64,000 bases of DNA from Heterodera schachtii (taxonomy: Eukaryota > Nematoda > Chromadorea > Rhabditida > Heteroderidae). The position numbers were made by a program, and so were the translations under genes. Under the pieces are notes generated by a model. The model saw only the letters and a program-made list of their open reading frames with translations, was not told where the DNA came from and did not search any database. The stretch covers positions 1,835,660 through 1,899,659 of the forward strand of contig SIJG01000010.1 in assembly GCA_023374025.1 (NCBI GenBank), given 5' to 3'. Shown piece by piece: positions 1-10,900 of the stretch; the stretch's first letter is position 1; every line of letters begins with the position of its first letter.

Positions 1-37
1 ATCTCAGGTATCACAAATCCCCCTCCCCTCTGGCCAG

Positions 38-402
38 GTGTTGCTCTGCGGCCGTTGGCGCATTCCGGCCAATACGCAAGTGATGGCCCAGCTGGGCGCC
101 GTCCATTTGGACCCCGACCTTTTCCCGGCGCCGGAACAGTTCCGTCCCGACCGTTTCCTGGACGCACAGGGCAATTACTGTCCGCCGGCCTGGCTGAGGC
201 CGTTTGGCGTTGGAAAAAGTGCCAAAAAAATATGCAAATTTTGCAAAATTTGAAATCCCAAGGAATGTGCCTGGGCGAGTCGTTGGCCAAAATGGAATTG
301 TTCACCATTTTGGCGGCGTTGGTGCAAAACTTTGAGTTCAGCGCCCTCTTCCCGGACGAAGTGCCGACACTGCGCCGCAACAACGGATTGGGCGAGTTTT
401 AA
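38..402 (+). CDS. Cytochrome P450, C-terminal exons (partial at left edge)
   Basis: This is the C-terminal part of a haem-thiolate monooxygenase, expected at the ER membrane. An exon starts after the acceptor at 36-37. It carries the P450 segment between the K helix and the haem loop, with LDPDLFPAPEQFRPDRFLD matching the family PERF/FxPxRF region. A 44-bp GT-AG intron (219-262) interrupts the haem-binding loop. Joined, the loop reads FGVGKRMCLGESLAKME, with the axial cysteine present. The frame ends at TAA 400-402 after GLGEF. That is abrupt for a P450, which usually continues another 15-25 residues. A possible last exon lies at 904 onward, where the frame reads LPDPFKVRRRRGHSI. It would be reached by a GC-AG intron with donor GC at 392-393 and acceptor at 902-903, and its phase closes. 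The start of the gene lies left of the window. The family is certain; the subfamily was not assigned. Confidence 0.9.
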
Positions 403-903
403 TTAGGGGCAAAAATTGGAGACATTTCATAGGCACACTAATTAGACTCCCATAAATCATAATTTTGGGACAAATTCTCTTGAGGGCGGGGGGGGGGGAA
501 CGGGAACAGCCAAAAACTTTTATAATTTTCAGACGAATTTTTCAAAGAATCTTAGAAATTTTATAAGAAATTTTCAAGAAAATTTTTTTTTGGAAATTAG
601 TTGAAAATTAAAAAAAAATCGGCGGTAGAGGAAACGCATTTTAATTTATCTTATAGAGATCTCTCTTTTTTAACTTTTCTTCTGTTTTTCCCTGGCAAAA
701 ATTCTTCGCACTCTCTAACTGTTTTTCCTATTATTTTTCTGCGCTCTCTCATCGCTTCTCTCTCTCTCTCACTCAATTAATTCTAACGCTCCTCCCAGGC
801 GCGTGATTTTCGGACAATTTGGCTAATTACCGTTTAACCACTACTAATTAACGAATAATTAATTTGCCACTATTGAATGAATTTTTTTTCCTTTTTATTG
901 CAG

Positions 904-1007
904 CAAATCTGCCCGACCCATTCAAGGTGAGACGCCGCCGCGGTCACAGCATAAATTTAAAATACCGTATTTACTCGATTATACGCCCCCCCCCCCCTCG
1001 AATATAA
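904..1007 (+). other. Candidate terminal exon of the P450
   Basis: After a pyrimidine-rich tract and an AG at 902-903, one frame reads LPDPFKVRRRRGHSI, a plausible basic P450 C-terminus. The frame stays open into the MITE that follows and stops at 1005-1007, so the element may supply the stop codon. It needs a GC donor at 392-393; the GT donor at 396-397 gives the wrong phase. The alternative is that the gene simply stops at 402. Confidence 0.35.
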
Positions 1008-1070
1008 GCCCCCTTTAGAGGGGGGTTGAACAATAGAAGCCCCGGGCTTATAATCGAGGATTTACGGTAT
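962..1070. mobile_element. Short MITE with CCGTATTT...-type inverted ends
   Basis: The left end ATACCGTATTTACTCGATTA and the reverse complement of the right end, ATACCGTAAATCCTCGATTA, match closely. The centre is a C-rich/G-rich palindrome. The ends are flanked by TA, which fits a TA-target element, but a TA duplication is weak evidence. A related element lies at 42166-42246. Confidence 0.7.
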
Positions 1071-1731
1071 CTAAAACTAAAAGAATTCTCCAAAAATAAT
1101 AAATATTTGCTTAATTAATTAAGTGTGTGATCCGTCTTCGCCCAACTGAGCCCATTCTTGGCTGAATGATCAGCTCTGATCATTCAGCAGTGATCAAACC
1201 AACAGAAAAATGGTCAAAAATCCCATTTTAAATATATTTTTTGAGTAGGGATCGGATTTTTGGGGCAATAATGTTAATCAATCCTTAAAATTCAGCTTTG
1301 GTAGACTTTTTAGGTGTCTGAAAAGTCCGTTTTTCATTTTAAAAACAATTTATGCCCTTATATTTGGCCCATTTTCCCTAGAAATTCGGTCCCAATTGAT
1401 TCGGCTTTTGGCCAAATCCTTTTTCCCTTTCCATTTCCCTTAAATATTTTGATAGGATATTTAACAAAACCTCTCTTTGTGTGCTATAAGAAGCTTTTTG
1501 GCAAATTTTTTCTTCTTTTTTACTCCGTTTATTAATGTTTTGTTTATTTGTCACTTTTATTTGTATTTGTTTTACTATTTTATTTTCTGTTTAAAAATAA
1601 ATTTTCAATTTCATTTTTATACATAAAATTTAAAATATTAAAAAAAGCGCAACAAAAACAGATAAACAAAACAAAAAAAATGAACCGCGACACCACCATT
1701 AACAAAAAAATGCCCGTTTTCGTCATTGTCA
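1071..1731. other. Intergenic, AT-rich
   Basis: This is AT-rich DNA between the P450 and the 3' end of the minus-strand pseudouridine synthase gene. It contains three TGATCA palindromes near 1168-1195. I see no coding potential. Confidence 0.6.
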
Positions 1732-4700
1732 TCATAGAGCATTTTGCGCATTCTTCGGCACCAATTCGTCATCCTCCTCCTCTGTCATCGCCGTCGGTGG
1801 TGCCACACTTTTCGGCACCGTTTCTTCCCCCGCCGTCGTTTTTGTCGTTGCTGGTGTTGTTGTTGTACTGCTGCTCCTCCTCTGCTTTTGTTGATTGTCC
1901 GTGCCGTCGCCATTCATGGCATTTTCCTCCTCCTCCCCCTGTTGCGGATCACTGTCAGCTTCAATTTCGGTGGTGGCCCAGTCGGGCAACGGCGCCTCGT
2001 AGGCCCATCCGTCGCCGGAATAGCGATGACAATGCAACGCCATCAGCCAATCTCTGTACAAAAAAAAAACAATAAAAAATTGGCATGTGTAAACTAACAC
2101 AAAACCCAAAAATTTGGATTTAAAAATCGGCGAAAAAATTTGTTTGACTAAAAAATCCACTCAAAAAAGCAGCATAGTCCATTCGGAGTTAGAGGAATGA
2201 TGTCGTTTTTTGCCAATTTTTTTTAATTTGACCGGTTTACAGTATCAGGCCTCATCCACCCCTACCATACCCCCATATTAATACAAGTACCAACAGCACC
2301 ACGTTAAAAAAATTTGTTTGGCGGCTCAAAAAATCATCAAAAAAGCAGCACGTCCTCCCCAGGCACTTGCAGTTTTTTCCAAAGTTTTTAAAATTTGACC
2401 GATTTATCGTATAGCCTCCCTTCTGCCCCCTACCGTACACCCCCCATATTAATACACAGTACCACAGCACCCACCTTTCCTGCATTTCCCGCTTCTTTTT
2501 GATTGCACAGCCCCAGCAGAGCGGGTCAAAGGCCGGCATTGCCTTGAGGCAGGCGTCCAAATTTTTCAGGTCGAACTCGTCCACCGTGCACTAGGGAAAA
2601 TGTTTTTCTTTTAGGGAGCAAGAAATTCAATTGGATGAGAGGGGGGGGGGGGGGGGGTAAATGAAAAAAATAAATAAAATTCAAATGTTTTAAATTTTCG
2701 GGACGAGTCTTTATTCAATCTCCGCTTAGCAACCTCTTCGTCTTCTCCAATCTGTCGAATGCGCTGCTCGTACTCTTCGTCCCGTTCAATGATCCAATTG
2801 GCTTTTGAATGCCTTGTGCCAATGTCGTGCGCCAACTGAAATTGTTGCGGACGAAAAAAAATGGGAAATCGAGTAGAGTTTACAGATTTCGGGGAAATTC
2901 ACTAACCCCCACCCTCATAATTTTGTTTTAAATCGTAATTTTTTTTAAAATTATCGGGGGACATATTTTGTCCATTGCCCAAAGTTCAGCACCGACCTGT
3001 TCCCGGGTTCGTTCCCCGTAGTTGGCCGCCTTGCCCTTCTCCGGACCCCATCCCTCGTCATTGTACAACCGATCACCAATGATGGGGTGGCCAAGGAATT
3101 GGAGATGGATCCGGATTTGGTGGGTCCGACCGGTGACGATGGTGCAGCTGACCACCGACGCATTTTCAGACGGCAAATAGCGCAACAAACTGAGGACAGG
3201 CCAAAATGGTCGTTTTTGGGTAAAAGTTCGTTAAAAATTATTTTTTTAAATCGCCCATAGCGCTTATAATTTTGAAAATTTACGCCAAAATTTTTTTATG
3301 TCTTCGGCTTTCACCCCCCTGCGCGAAATTTTGAATTTTCCAAGTTACGGATGTCAAAATATGAGAAATTTTGGTGTGTACTAACCTGAAACTGCTGAGC
3401 GCCTCCTGGCCGTCCGGTCGCACACAACGGAGGCCCATCTGAGGGCAGAGAACGCCGAGGGGGGCATCGGAAAAAATGCATTTTTTGGAATTTTGAAAAA
3501 TTTACATTAATTTTTTTACCGCAAATGATTTCACCGCTAAAAAATTGGGGGAAGATAATTCAGTATAAAAAAGAGAAGAAACAAACTCAGGGAATCTGCC
3601 CTCAACTTTGCACACATATTCCTTGACCAATTTCCGTTCACGGACAAGTTTTTTGAACTGAAAAAATCGTTTAAAAATTCATCGCCATTTTTTGAAAAAA
3701 ATAACAGAATTCAATTTTCGGGTAAAATCAAAATTTCGGTCAAATCCGATGTCTTCTTACCTGTTTGTCATACTCCGTGTTCTTGGCGAACATCAGCAGC
3801 CCGGTGGTGGTCCGGTCCAACCGGTACAAACAGGTGAGAACCTCGTCTTTGTCACGTCCGTACTCGCGCCGGAGCAGACCCAGCACGGAATGCAGTGCAT
3901 AATTGCCACCTAAAAATGGGGGGGGGGGAATGGCATAAAGGCAAAAATGGCACGGTTTTGGAGACATTTTTAGTAAATGTAAGACACCAAAAATGGCGAC
4001 GGATTTAAAAAAAAGTTTGCGTTTTTTAGATACTTTTTTTCTTAATCTCTCCTAATTTTGCTGAAAATTTCGGTATTAATTTTTACTTGAAATACAAAAG
4101 GATATGTAACTTTTGAAAACAAATTCTTTTTTTTTCAAAGACCCTCTTAAAAATTAAGAAAATTCCAACACTGGATGGACCGGCAGGCCGGCCGGCTTGT
4201 TCAGCACCAATATGTCGTCAGTTTCGGCCAGTATTTGGATGGGCAAGTGCGGAATTTCAGTCTCGTGCTAAATAAGGTTTAATTTTGGTATAATATTTGA
4301 AATTCGTTTAAAAATTCATTTGACATCCATATCAAAATTTCTCATATTTACTCCGTTTTTAACTAAAAATAAGATCCTTCCTAAAAAATAAGGATAAAAG
4401 GCTGAAGGTCGCTAAAAAGGGGAAAATCGCCAAACCCAAAAAAACAAACACAAACCCGGTGATTTATGTGTAAGAAATATTCGTTGTCACGAATGCGATG
4501 GTCCGCACTGAAAATTGGCCGACTGTTCACAAAAATGCGACCCTTCCGGCAGGCGGCTTGCTGAAAAAAAAATTTTTTTTTTTTTGAAATTTTGAGCGAA
4601 AACCGCGTAAAGCGGGTGGAGAAGGTTGTTGAACTCGGTGGCGTACACTTCGGCAATTGTTTTGCCAATCCATCGCCGCTTGGAATAACCGCAAAAAAGG

Positions 4701-5282
4701 CCCCTGAAAACAAAATTCTTGAAAATTTGGTCGTTTTTTAGGCCTTGTTTCGTCGTTAACATCCAAAAAACGTACCAATAGGGCTGTAGATAACGAACGC
4801 CTGAGGAAACAAGAAATCGGGTTACAAGAGAAATTAGTCCTCCAATTATAAGCCAAATCGCTCAAAAAGGCAAAAATCGCCCAAAAAAGGTGCCAAAATC
4901 ATTTTAAAAATGATGCCAATCCCTCTAAAAGCCGTGCCAATGCCAAATCCTCTCCTTCTCTCTCACCATTCTTCACTGTCACTGCTAAATTCTGAGGTGG
5001 CAAAACCCGGCGCATTTCGTAGTCAAATTCCACCTGCCCCTGCTTTTGATTTCGTTTTTGTTTTCCCTTTTCTTCCGTGCCGTTTTCCGCTGTTGATGGT
5101 ACCAAATTCGTCGGCACTGACACTCTTTGTTTGGCGCTTTTTCGTTTCTTTTTGTCAAATGTATTGTCCACTTTTTCTTCGTTTTTGTCCGTCACTTCTT
5201 CAGCAACGGCTATTATTTCAATCGTTCGGGTTCGCTTTGTTCCCGTCGTTTTATTCTGCAAAAATAAAAAATTCATTTTCAA
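1732..5282 (-). CDS. RPUSD2-like RNA pseudouridine synthase (RluA family)
   Basis: It converts uridine to pseudouridine in RNA. Exons in transcript order: 5282-4967, 4800-4776, 4703-4604, 4560-4456, 4267-4172, 3909-3761, 3657-3587, 3536-3520 (17 nt), 3467-3386, 3189-2997, 2835-2734, 2590-2475, 2053-1732. Landmarks are LQPYW then [17 protein letters not shown], an S4-like segment ([11 protein letters not shown]), [11 protein letters not shown], the catalytic segment [16 protein letters not shown] (Tyr where the family usually has His), [35 protein letters not shown], a CWGC segment and a tail [17 protein letters not shown]. This order matches animal RPUSD2. The N-terminus is Lys/Glu-rich and the ATG at 5280-5282 is uncertain. 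Two junctions are not clean. Exon 4172-4267 to 3761-3909 lacks one nucleotide of phase, and the acceptor before 3467 reads CG instead of AG. Sequence error, an unseen microexon or non-canonical splicing could explain this. Confidence 0.88.
2140..2475. repeat. Diverged direct duplication in an RPUSD2 intron
   Basis: Two segments of about 170 bp (about 2140-2308 and 2309-2475) share an ordered series of words: AAATTTGTTTG, CAAAAAAGCAGCA, TTTGACCG, CCCATATTAATACA and GTACCA.CAGCACC. The second ends at the donor of the exon 2475-2590, so the duplication copied splice-proximal sequence. Confidence 0.65.
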
Positions 5283-6014
5283 AATTTAATAACAAAATAC
5301 TAATCAAAATCCGAGATTTGGGGGAAAAATATTTTTTATTATTGCCTAAACGCACCGTTTGGTCTATGGAAAATGAATTCTGTTCGCAAGCTGAAGATGA
5401 TGATGACATTTGCATTGATTAACATAATGTTTCAAATTTGGATCCAAGCTTCAATAAATGCATCATGATTTGTTTTCCTGTTAGCTGTTTTCGACAGTGA
5501 ATGATTTCGACAATATCCAATAAAATATCCTTTGGTTTCAGCTTGGAATACGGAACCTGGTCAAGGTCCGGGTTTTCAAAATTCTGGTTTTATTTATCCT
5601 TGCCATTAATGAACCAGGGTTGCTGTCCGAATCCCCAGATATTTTTCACGTCCCGCGGCAATTCCCTAACCTCACTTTGTTTCTTAACATTTTAATGTAT
5701 ACTGTCAAACATTGTCGAAAACACATAGCATTGGCTTATTTGGGTTTTGTAAGATAGTACTTAAAAGTAGAGACCGGAAATTACAAATTTGCGGATTCCA
5801 CTGCGGGATTGGAACTCCAAAATTTTGCGGGACGGGATCCCGCAGGTATAAATCCGCATGTAAAATTTGCTGGATCCTGTGCGGGATTTTTGAATTTCTA
5901 AAAAATTCAGAAAAATTTATAAAAGTATCCCAAAAACATTCTCCTCCCATTTTTCATCATACTCTTTCTTTTAATATACATGTACGAAAGTTTTAGCCCA
6001 GCATTAATATTGAA
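5283..6014. other. Intergenic with a GCGGGAT-rich element
   Basis: Between two genes. At 5790-5895 the words GCGGGATTGG, GCGGGACGGGATCCCGC and GCGGGATTTTT recur in both orientations. Similar GCGGGAT words occur near 44413 and 58020, so this is probably a degraded repeat. The + frame at 5367-5422 ends in an acidic run (EDDDDICID) but has no supporting neighbours. Confidence 0.45.
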
Positions 6015-7303
6015 ATGGCCAGCGACGACTTAACGCCCATCAATCGATGGAGGTTTTACAAACCAAAACAACGCGAATTCCTTCAGTAGGTTGGATGTGT
6101 GTATTGAGGGGGATTTTCCACGTTTACGATGCGTTTTTTTGCAAGACCATATTTCCCGAATTTTCGCTTTGAAAATGTTATAAATTTATTGTTTTTTAGG
6201 AGTCTTTCCGATGATGAGTTCAGGGAGCTGAGAACAAACGTTTTTAAGTGCTTGTTGAAGGTTTCACTTATTTATTTATTTTTATAAATCAAACCAATAA
6301 AATTATGGACGACCTCTATTTGTGCACCCGGAAACGGCTAACAATAAATTCAAAAAAAAAAATTTGCCACTGATTTAAATTATGGGCACAGACAGTCCTG
6401 GGCAAGTGGGGAGGGGGGGGGGGGGGGAGGAGACAATTCATAATATATGCTAAAAATCTTTTTAGTAGCATAATTATAAGCCCCCGCCCCCTCTCCCTTT
6501 CCAGAAAAATAAAAAATAAAACAAAAAAGAGACCAGCAAAAAAAAAAAAACCTTTTTAACTGCGTGATTCAAACATTTCCATCCGTTGAAAATATATTTT
6601 GGCCATTTTTTTGTTCCATATTTATTTTTTTTAAATTTCTTATTGGAAACGAGCTGCTTTATTTTGAATAATTTTCATGCTTTTTTTTTTGTTCACAGAA
6701 TCTCTTTCTTTTCTGTGGCCCCTTTGTTGCGCTTGCCGGCGGTGCCGAAATTTGTGGTCGTCTCAAATTGGTCCAATTGCCGCCTCGTTATGCTCGCATT
6801 TCACTTTTCATTGTAAGTGCACACCTTTTAGGCCGTGGTTTTTTAATAAAAAATTCGGGTTGATATTGTGGGCTTTGCACACAACAATTGCTAGTTTGCA
6901 AGTTGTCCAAATTTTGGACCACTTTACGCTAATGAATGATATCAAATTAATTCAATTCGGCCAACGGGGAAAAAAAAAGGCATGCATTGTTGACCCCCGT
7001 GTGCCCATTTTTTCTGAGTTTTTTTCCCATTTTCAGTCTATTTTTGTTTCCGCCGGAGCCGCTGCAATCACTGCGCCGATGACAAAGTGTGGTGGTCGGG
7101 TCAAATCACAGTTTAAGGAGCTCAACGAAAAAGTGCGCGTATTTAAAATTAAGTTTTATTGAAAAATAAAACCCATCAAATTCGGGGGGGGGGGGGGTAA
7201 ATTTAATTGCCTAAAAGGGTCGCACTCGAAAAATGCACCATTCAAACACTAATTTTTTGTCCCCACATTTAAGCACGCCGGACAGTTGGGCAGTTTTTGC
7301 TGA
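6015..7303 (+). CDS. Small two-pass membrane protein, unrecognised
   Basis: Five exons (6015-6085, 6200-6260, 6699-6812, 7037-7132, 7274-7303) join with GT-AG introns and matching phases into a 123-residue protein. It starts MASDDLTPINRWRFYKPKQ, then has a charged segment (SLSDDEFRELRTNVFKC). Two hydrophobic stretches follow: LFLFCGPFVALAGGAEICG at about residues 46-64, and ISLFISIFVSAGAAAITAP at about 77-95. The tail is polar and ends HAGQLGSFC. The two hydrophobic stretches suggest two membrane segments. I do not recognise the family. Support is the perfect phase closure over five exons and the sensible hydropathy. Each exon is too short to stand out as an ORF. It runs opposite to its neighbours on both sides. 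Confidence 0.72.
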
Positions 7304-7936
7304 ACAAATATTCGCTGCTTTCATGACGACGCCTTCTCCATTTGTTCTTTTTGTTTTCTCCATACATGAAATAGGGGGGGGGGGGGGGTCGACCCCTCCT
7401 GTTGGTCATTTACTTGTGATATCTGTTAAATCACACACAAATTTTCAAAATCTTTCCCGGCGGTGACCTGACACCACCGCCGGCGCCCCTCTTCCCTAAA
7501 AGTTTTTTGAAAAAAATGCGCCGCAATATAAAAGCGGTTTTGAAGAGCAATTGTTGATTTACATGACTGGAGGACTTTGTAAATTTTTGGTCCCCCCCCC
7601 CCTTACTGTTTCATGTATGGTTTTTTCTCATTTCTTTTAATAAAAAAATTTTTTCCTCTTTTTTTTTTGTTAATATAACGGGTCTAAATAAATTTATATG
7701 TCAACAAAAAAAAAGCGAAAAATTTCGAAGCCGAAAAGAGGGGAGGAGGTGGGGGGGGGGGCTTCGTAATCAAAACCAAGCATGAAAAAAGGATAAATTG
7801 AATTGCAAGCGAAATGGAAGAGAGAAAAATTATTGAAAATTCAACCACAAATGTTGTATAATATACTCGACAATAATATGCAACAAAATAACAACACCGA
7901 CAGCATTTTTATAGAATCAGTTTTCACCACCATTTG
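7304..7936. other. Intergenic with homopolymer tracts
   Basis: Runs of G or C of ten or more bases occur at 7376-7388, 7595-7604 and 7751-7760. The sequence CCCGGCGGTGACCTGACACC at 7458 resembles the GGCGGTGCC hairpin words in the hAT-like elements farther right. I see no gene. Confidence 0.5.
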
Positions 7937-10900
7937 TCATTTCTTTTTCCGCCTCCGTCGGCCTCCGCTGTCCGTCGCCGAGTCGGCGGCCGCCGCCCCA
8001 ATTTTGTCCGCCACCGTTTTGAGCGTCGCGTGGCCACTGTCGCGCAGGTGGGCGTGCAGTTTGGTCTTCGACTCGAACTCGGCCCCACAGCTCGTGCACT
8101 CGCAATGCACCGGGCCTTTCGACTGCTGATAAAAAATTGGAATAAATTTTTCGCGTTTTCTTTTCGTTGAAAAATTCTTAGAAAAACAGTAATTCATCAT
8201 AAAATTTTGAAAAAAACGCTGAAAATTTTTTCTTGAAATTATCTTATATTTTAAAAACCAAATCTTGAAAATTATAAAATTTTCGGGGGATAGGGGGGTG
8301 GGGGAACGAGACTAGGTGGAAATGAAGTGCACCCGTCGACAGGCGCCGCCTCGGAAATTTTTTACGCAAAAATTTTTAAGGAGGGGGGGGGGGGGGACAC
8401 GTAAACCGTGCACTTCCCCGCCCTCTGCTGCTGGGGGCTTCTCTGTACAACCTCTTCATGGCCTACTGCTGCTGCTGCCGTTTTCCGCTGCTGCTCATCC
8501 GTCCGTTTGCCCTTCTTCCTTTTCTTGGCCGTCTCTGCTCCCTTCTTTACGGTGATGTTTCCACTCTCTGCTTCTTCCGCTGCCGCCGCTATTTCGTCGC
8601 CCTCTCCTTCTCTTCCACCACAACTGTTGTTTCCGCTGTTGTTGTTCTCCTTCTCTTCCGCCGCCACACAACGCGCTCTCTCATCACCGTCTCCTGTTTC
8701 TTCCTCTCTCTGCGCCTGCTCCTCTCCGTCTTGCCGCTGCTGTTCTCTCTCCTCCTCCTCCAACCGTCTGGCGGCTGCTGCTTCCCTCCTCTGCTGCTTG
8801 CGTTGTCTCTTCTTCTTCCCTCTTCTCTGTCCCTGCTGATTGTGATCACTGCTGTCGCTCTCCTCGTCTTCATCAGTCTCTCCTCCTCCTCTTCCGTCGT
8901 TTTTTGTTCCTCCGCTCTCTTCCGCCGCCGCCGCTCCCTCCCCGCCAGCAAAAAACAGCTGTTGGTCCTCCGTTCGCATGTGCGCACGCAACAGTTCCAC
9001 CATCTGACGATGTTTTTTCGAACGCTGATGACTAACCAACACATTCCTGAAAAAACGATGAACCGATTAATTATTGTAAGTTATGACTCGAAAATCCGGA
9101 TCCAAAAACCCCAAAATTTCCATGGAGCCCTTCCAACTCATAAAGCCATAAAAGACCTTTGTCTAAATGAACTTATGCTTTCGTGAAAAATAAAATAAAT
9201 AATTGCGCCAGAAAACAAAGAAATCCACGCTAGGGAGGAGAAAGTTGTCGGTTAAAAATTAGACGAGGGATGCACGTGGTACACCACGGAGTGTGTACAT
9301 GTGCGTTTTACATCCCTTGGTCTCTCCTCGAAAATTTAAAAAATCGTTTTTCAATTTCCTTAGAGGTTTTTTAGTAGAAAATTTAGTTTTTTTTTTGAAA
9401 AACCGATTTTTTTTACTAGAAAAAACCTCTAATTGTAAGTGTAAAAAATCTCCACTCTCCTCACACTCACTGACTTTGTGTTAAAATTCTTCTCGCACAC
9501 AATGCAACGGAATTTGTTGGCCGCGCCACCGCCACCACTTTGACCAACATTGGCACTATTTTCATCGCCTCCACTGGTGCCGTTCCCTCCTCCGTCTGCC
9601 GCCGCTTCATCGTCGTCAGCAGCGCTGCCGACGGTGCCAAATTCGGCGTCAAGTGCCTGTTCAATTTCCTCCAAATGGGCCAAGTGTTGGCGATGGGCCT
9701 CCTCGTCCCGCTCAAATGTTGGCATATTCCTAGAAAAATTGTTGTTTTTTTTTTCAAAATTTAACTCTTTTCAACCCCCCCCCACCCTCCCGCAATTGAA
9801 AAGGGCTTTGAATTTAGGGGTTGAAAGACAAATTTTTTTATAAATATTTTGTTGGTGGAAGTGCCTTTTATTCCCCGTTCGGCAACTTTATTTTTGGGTC
9901 TTGAAAATCGAAAAATAAGTTTTTTGGAAAAATGGCGAACGAATTTTACGCGGCTTTTTATCACCCTACCCCCCCCCCCCCCCTAAAACTGAACGTACTC
10001 CAAATTGCGTCGGATTGTCTGCAGTCGCTGCTCCTCCACAATTTGGTGGATGCGCGCGTTGCGCTCCCTCTGCAGCTCCTTTGCGCGCTGCACGCGCACG
10101 TCATAGCGGCGCACAAACTCGACCACCTTGCGCACCTGTAATTGTTTTCGTTTTCCAACATTTTTGCGAGTACGCGGGGTACGCTTTCTCGAAAGGGACA
10201 ATTGGGCCTTGGATGATCGGACAACGCTTAGGTTTTCAAAAAATCTAAAATATTTTTCAATTTTCTTGAAATTTGAAATTTTTTTTTTTTTTTGCGGCGA
10301 CGTTTCGTCCGGCGACGTTTCGGCGGCGACGTTTTGGGGTGTACCCTGTCCGAGAGCCCTATGTTTTGTCCTCCATATCAGTTCCACCGAGTTAGTCCCC
10401 CGCCCAAGAAAATAGTTAGTTAAAAATTAACTTTAAAAATTTTTTGCAAAAAATGAAAACTTTTAAGCGATTTTTTCAAAATTTAATGATGAAACTTGTT
10501 TTTTTCCAAAAAACCGGAAAAATTTCCGGGGGGCGGGGGTGTAGTGAACCCAAAAAACTGATCCCGGCCCCTCTAATTGTGCCCCTTGTATTTTGTGTTC
10601 CTTTTCCCCACCCTCTCCCCCACCTGTTCACTGCGCTGTTTGCGGCCCTGCTCACGCGACTTGCGGTTCTCTTTTTCCATTGCGCGTGCGGTGGGCCGGT
10701 CGGGCGCCTGGCGGAGGTCCCATTTGTCCAGCCAAGCGAACGACCGTTGGGTGGTGAAGTCGAGCCAAAAGCCATAGAACGGGGCGACCACCTGTTGGGA
10801 ATTTTGTTGAAACATTTTGGTTTAAACTCTATAAAAATGTATTTTTTTTTGGGAGGGCACCATAGTGTACAATAAGCTGTGCCCAAAAGCACTGATTTTG

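Noticed and set aside
8408..9186. Plus-strand open frames of 140-240 codons over DNAJC21
   Set aside because: They are the reverse complement of the acidic/Gln-rich exon of DNAJC21 and have no support of their own.
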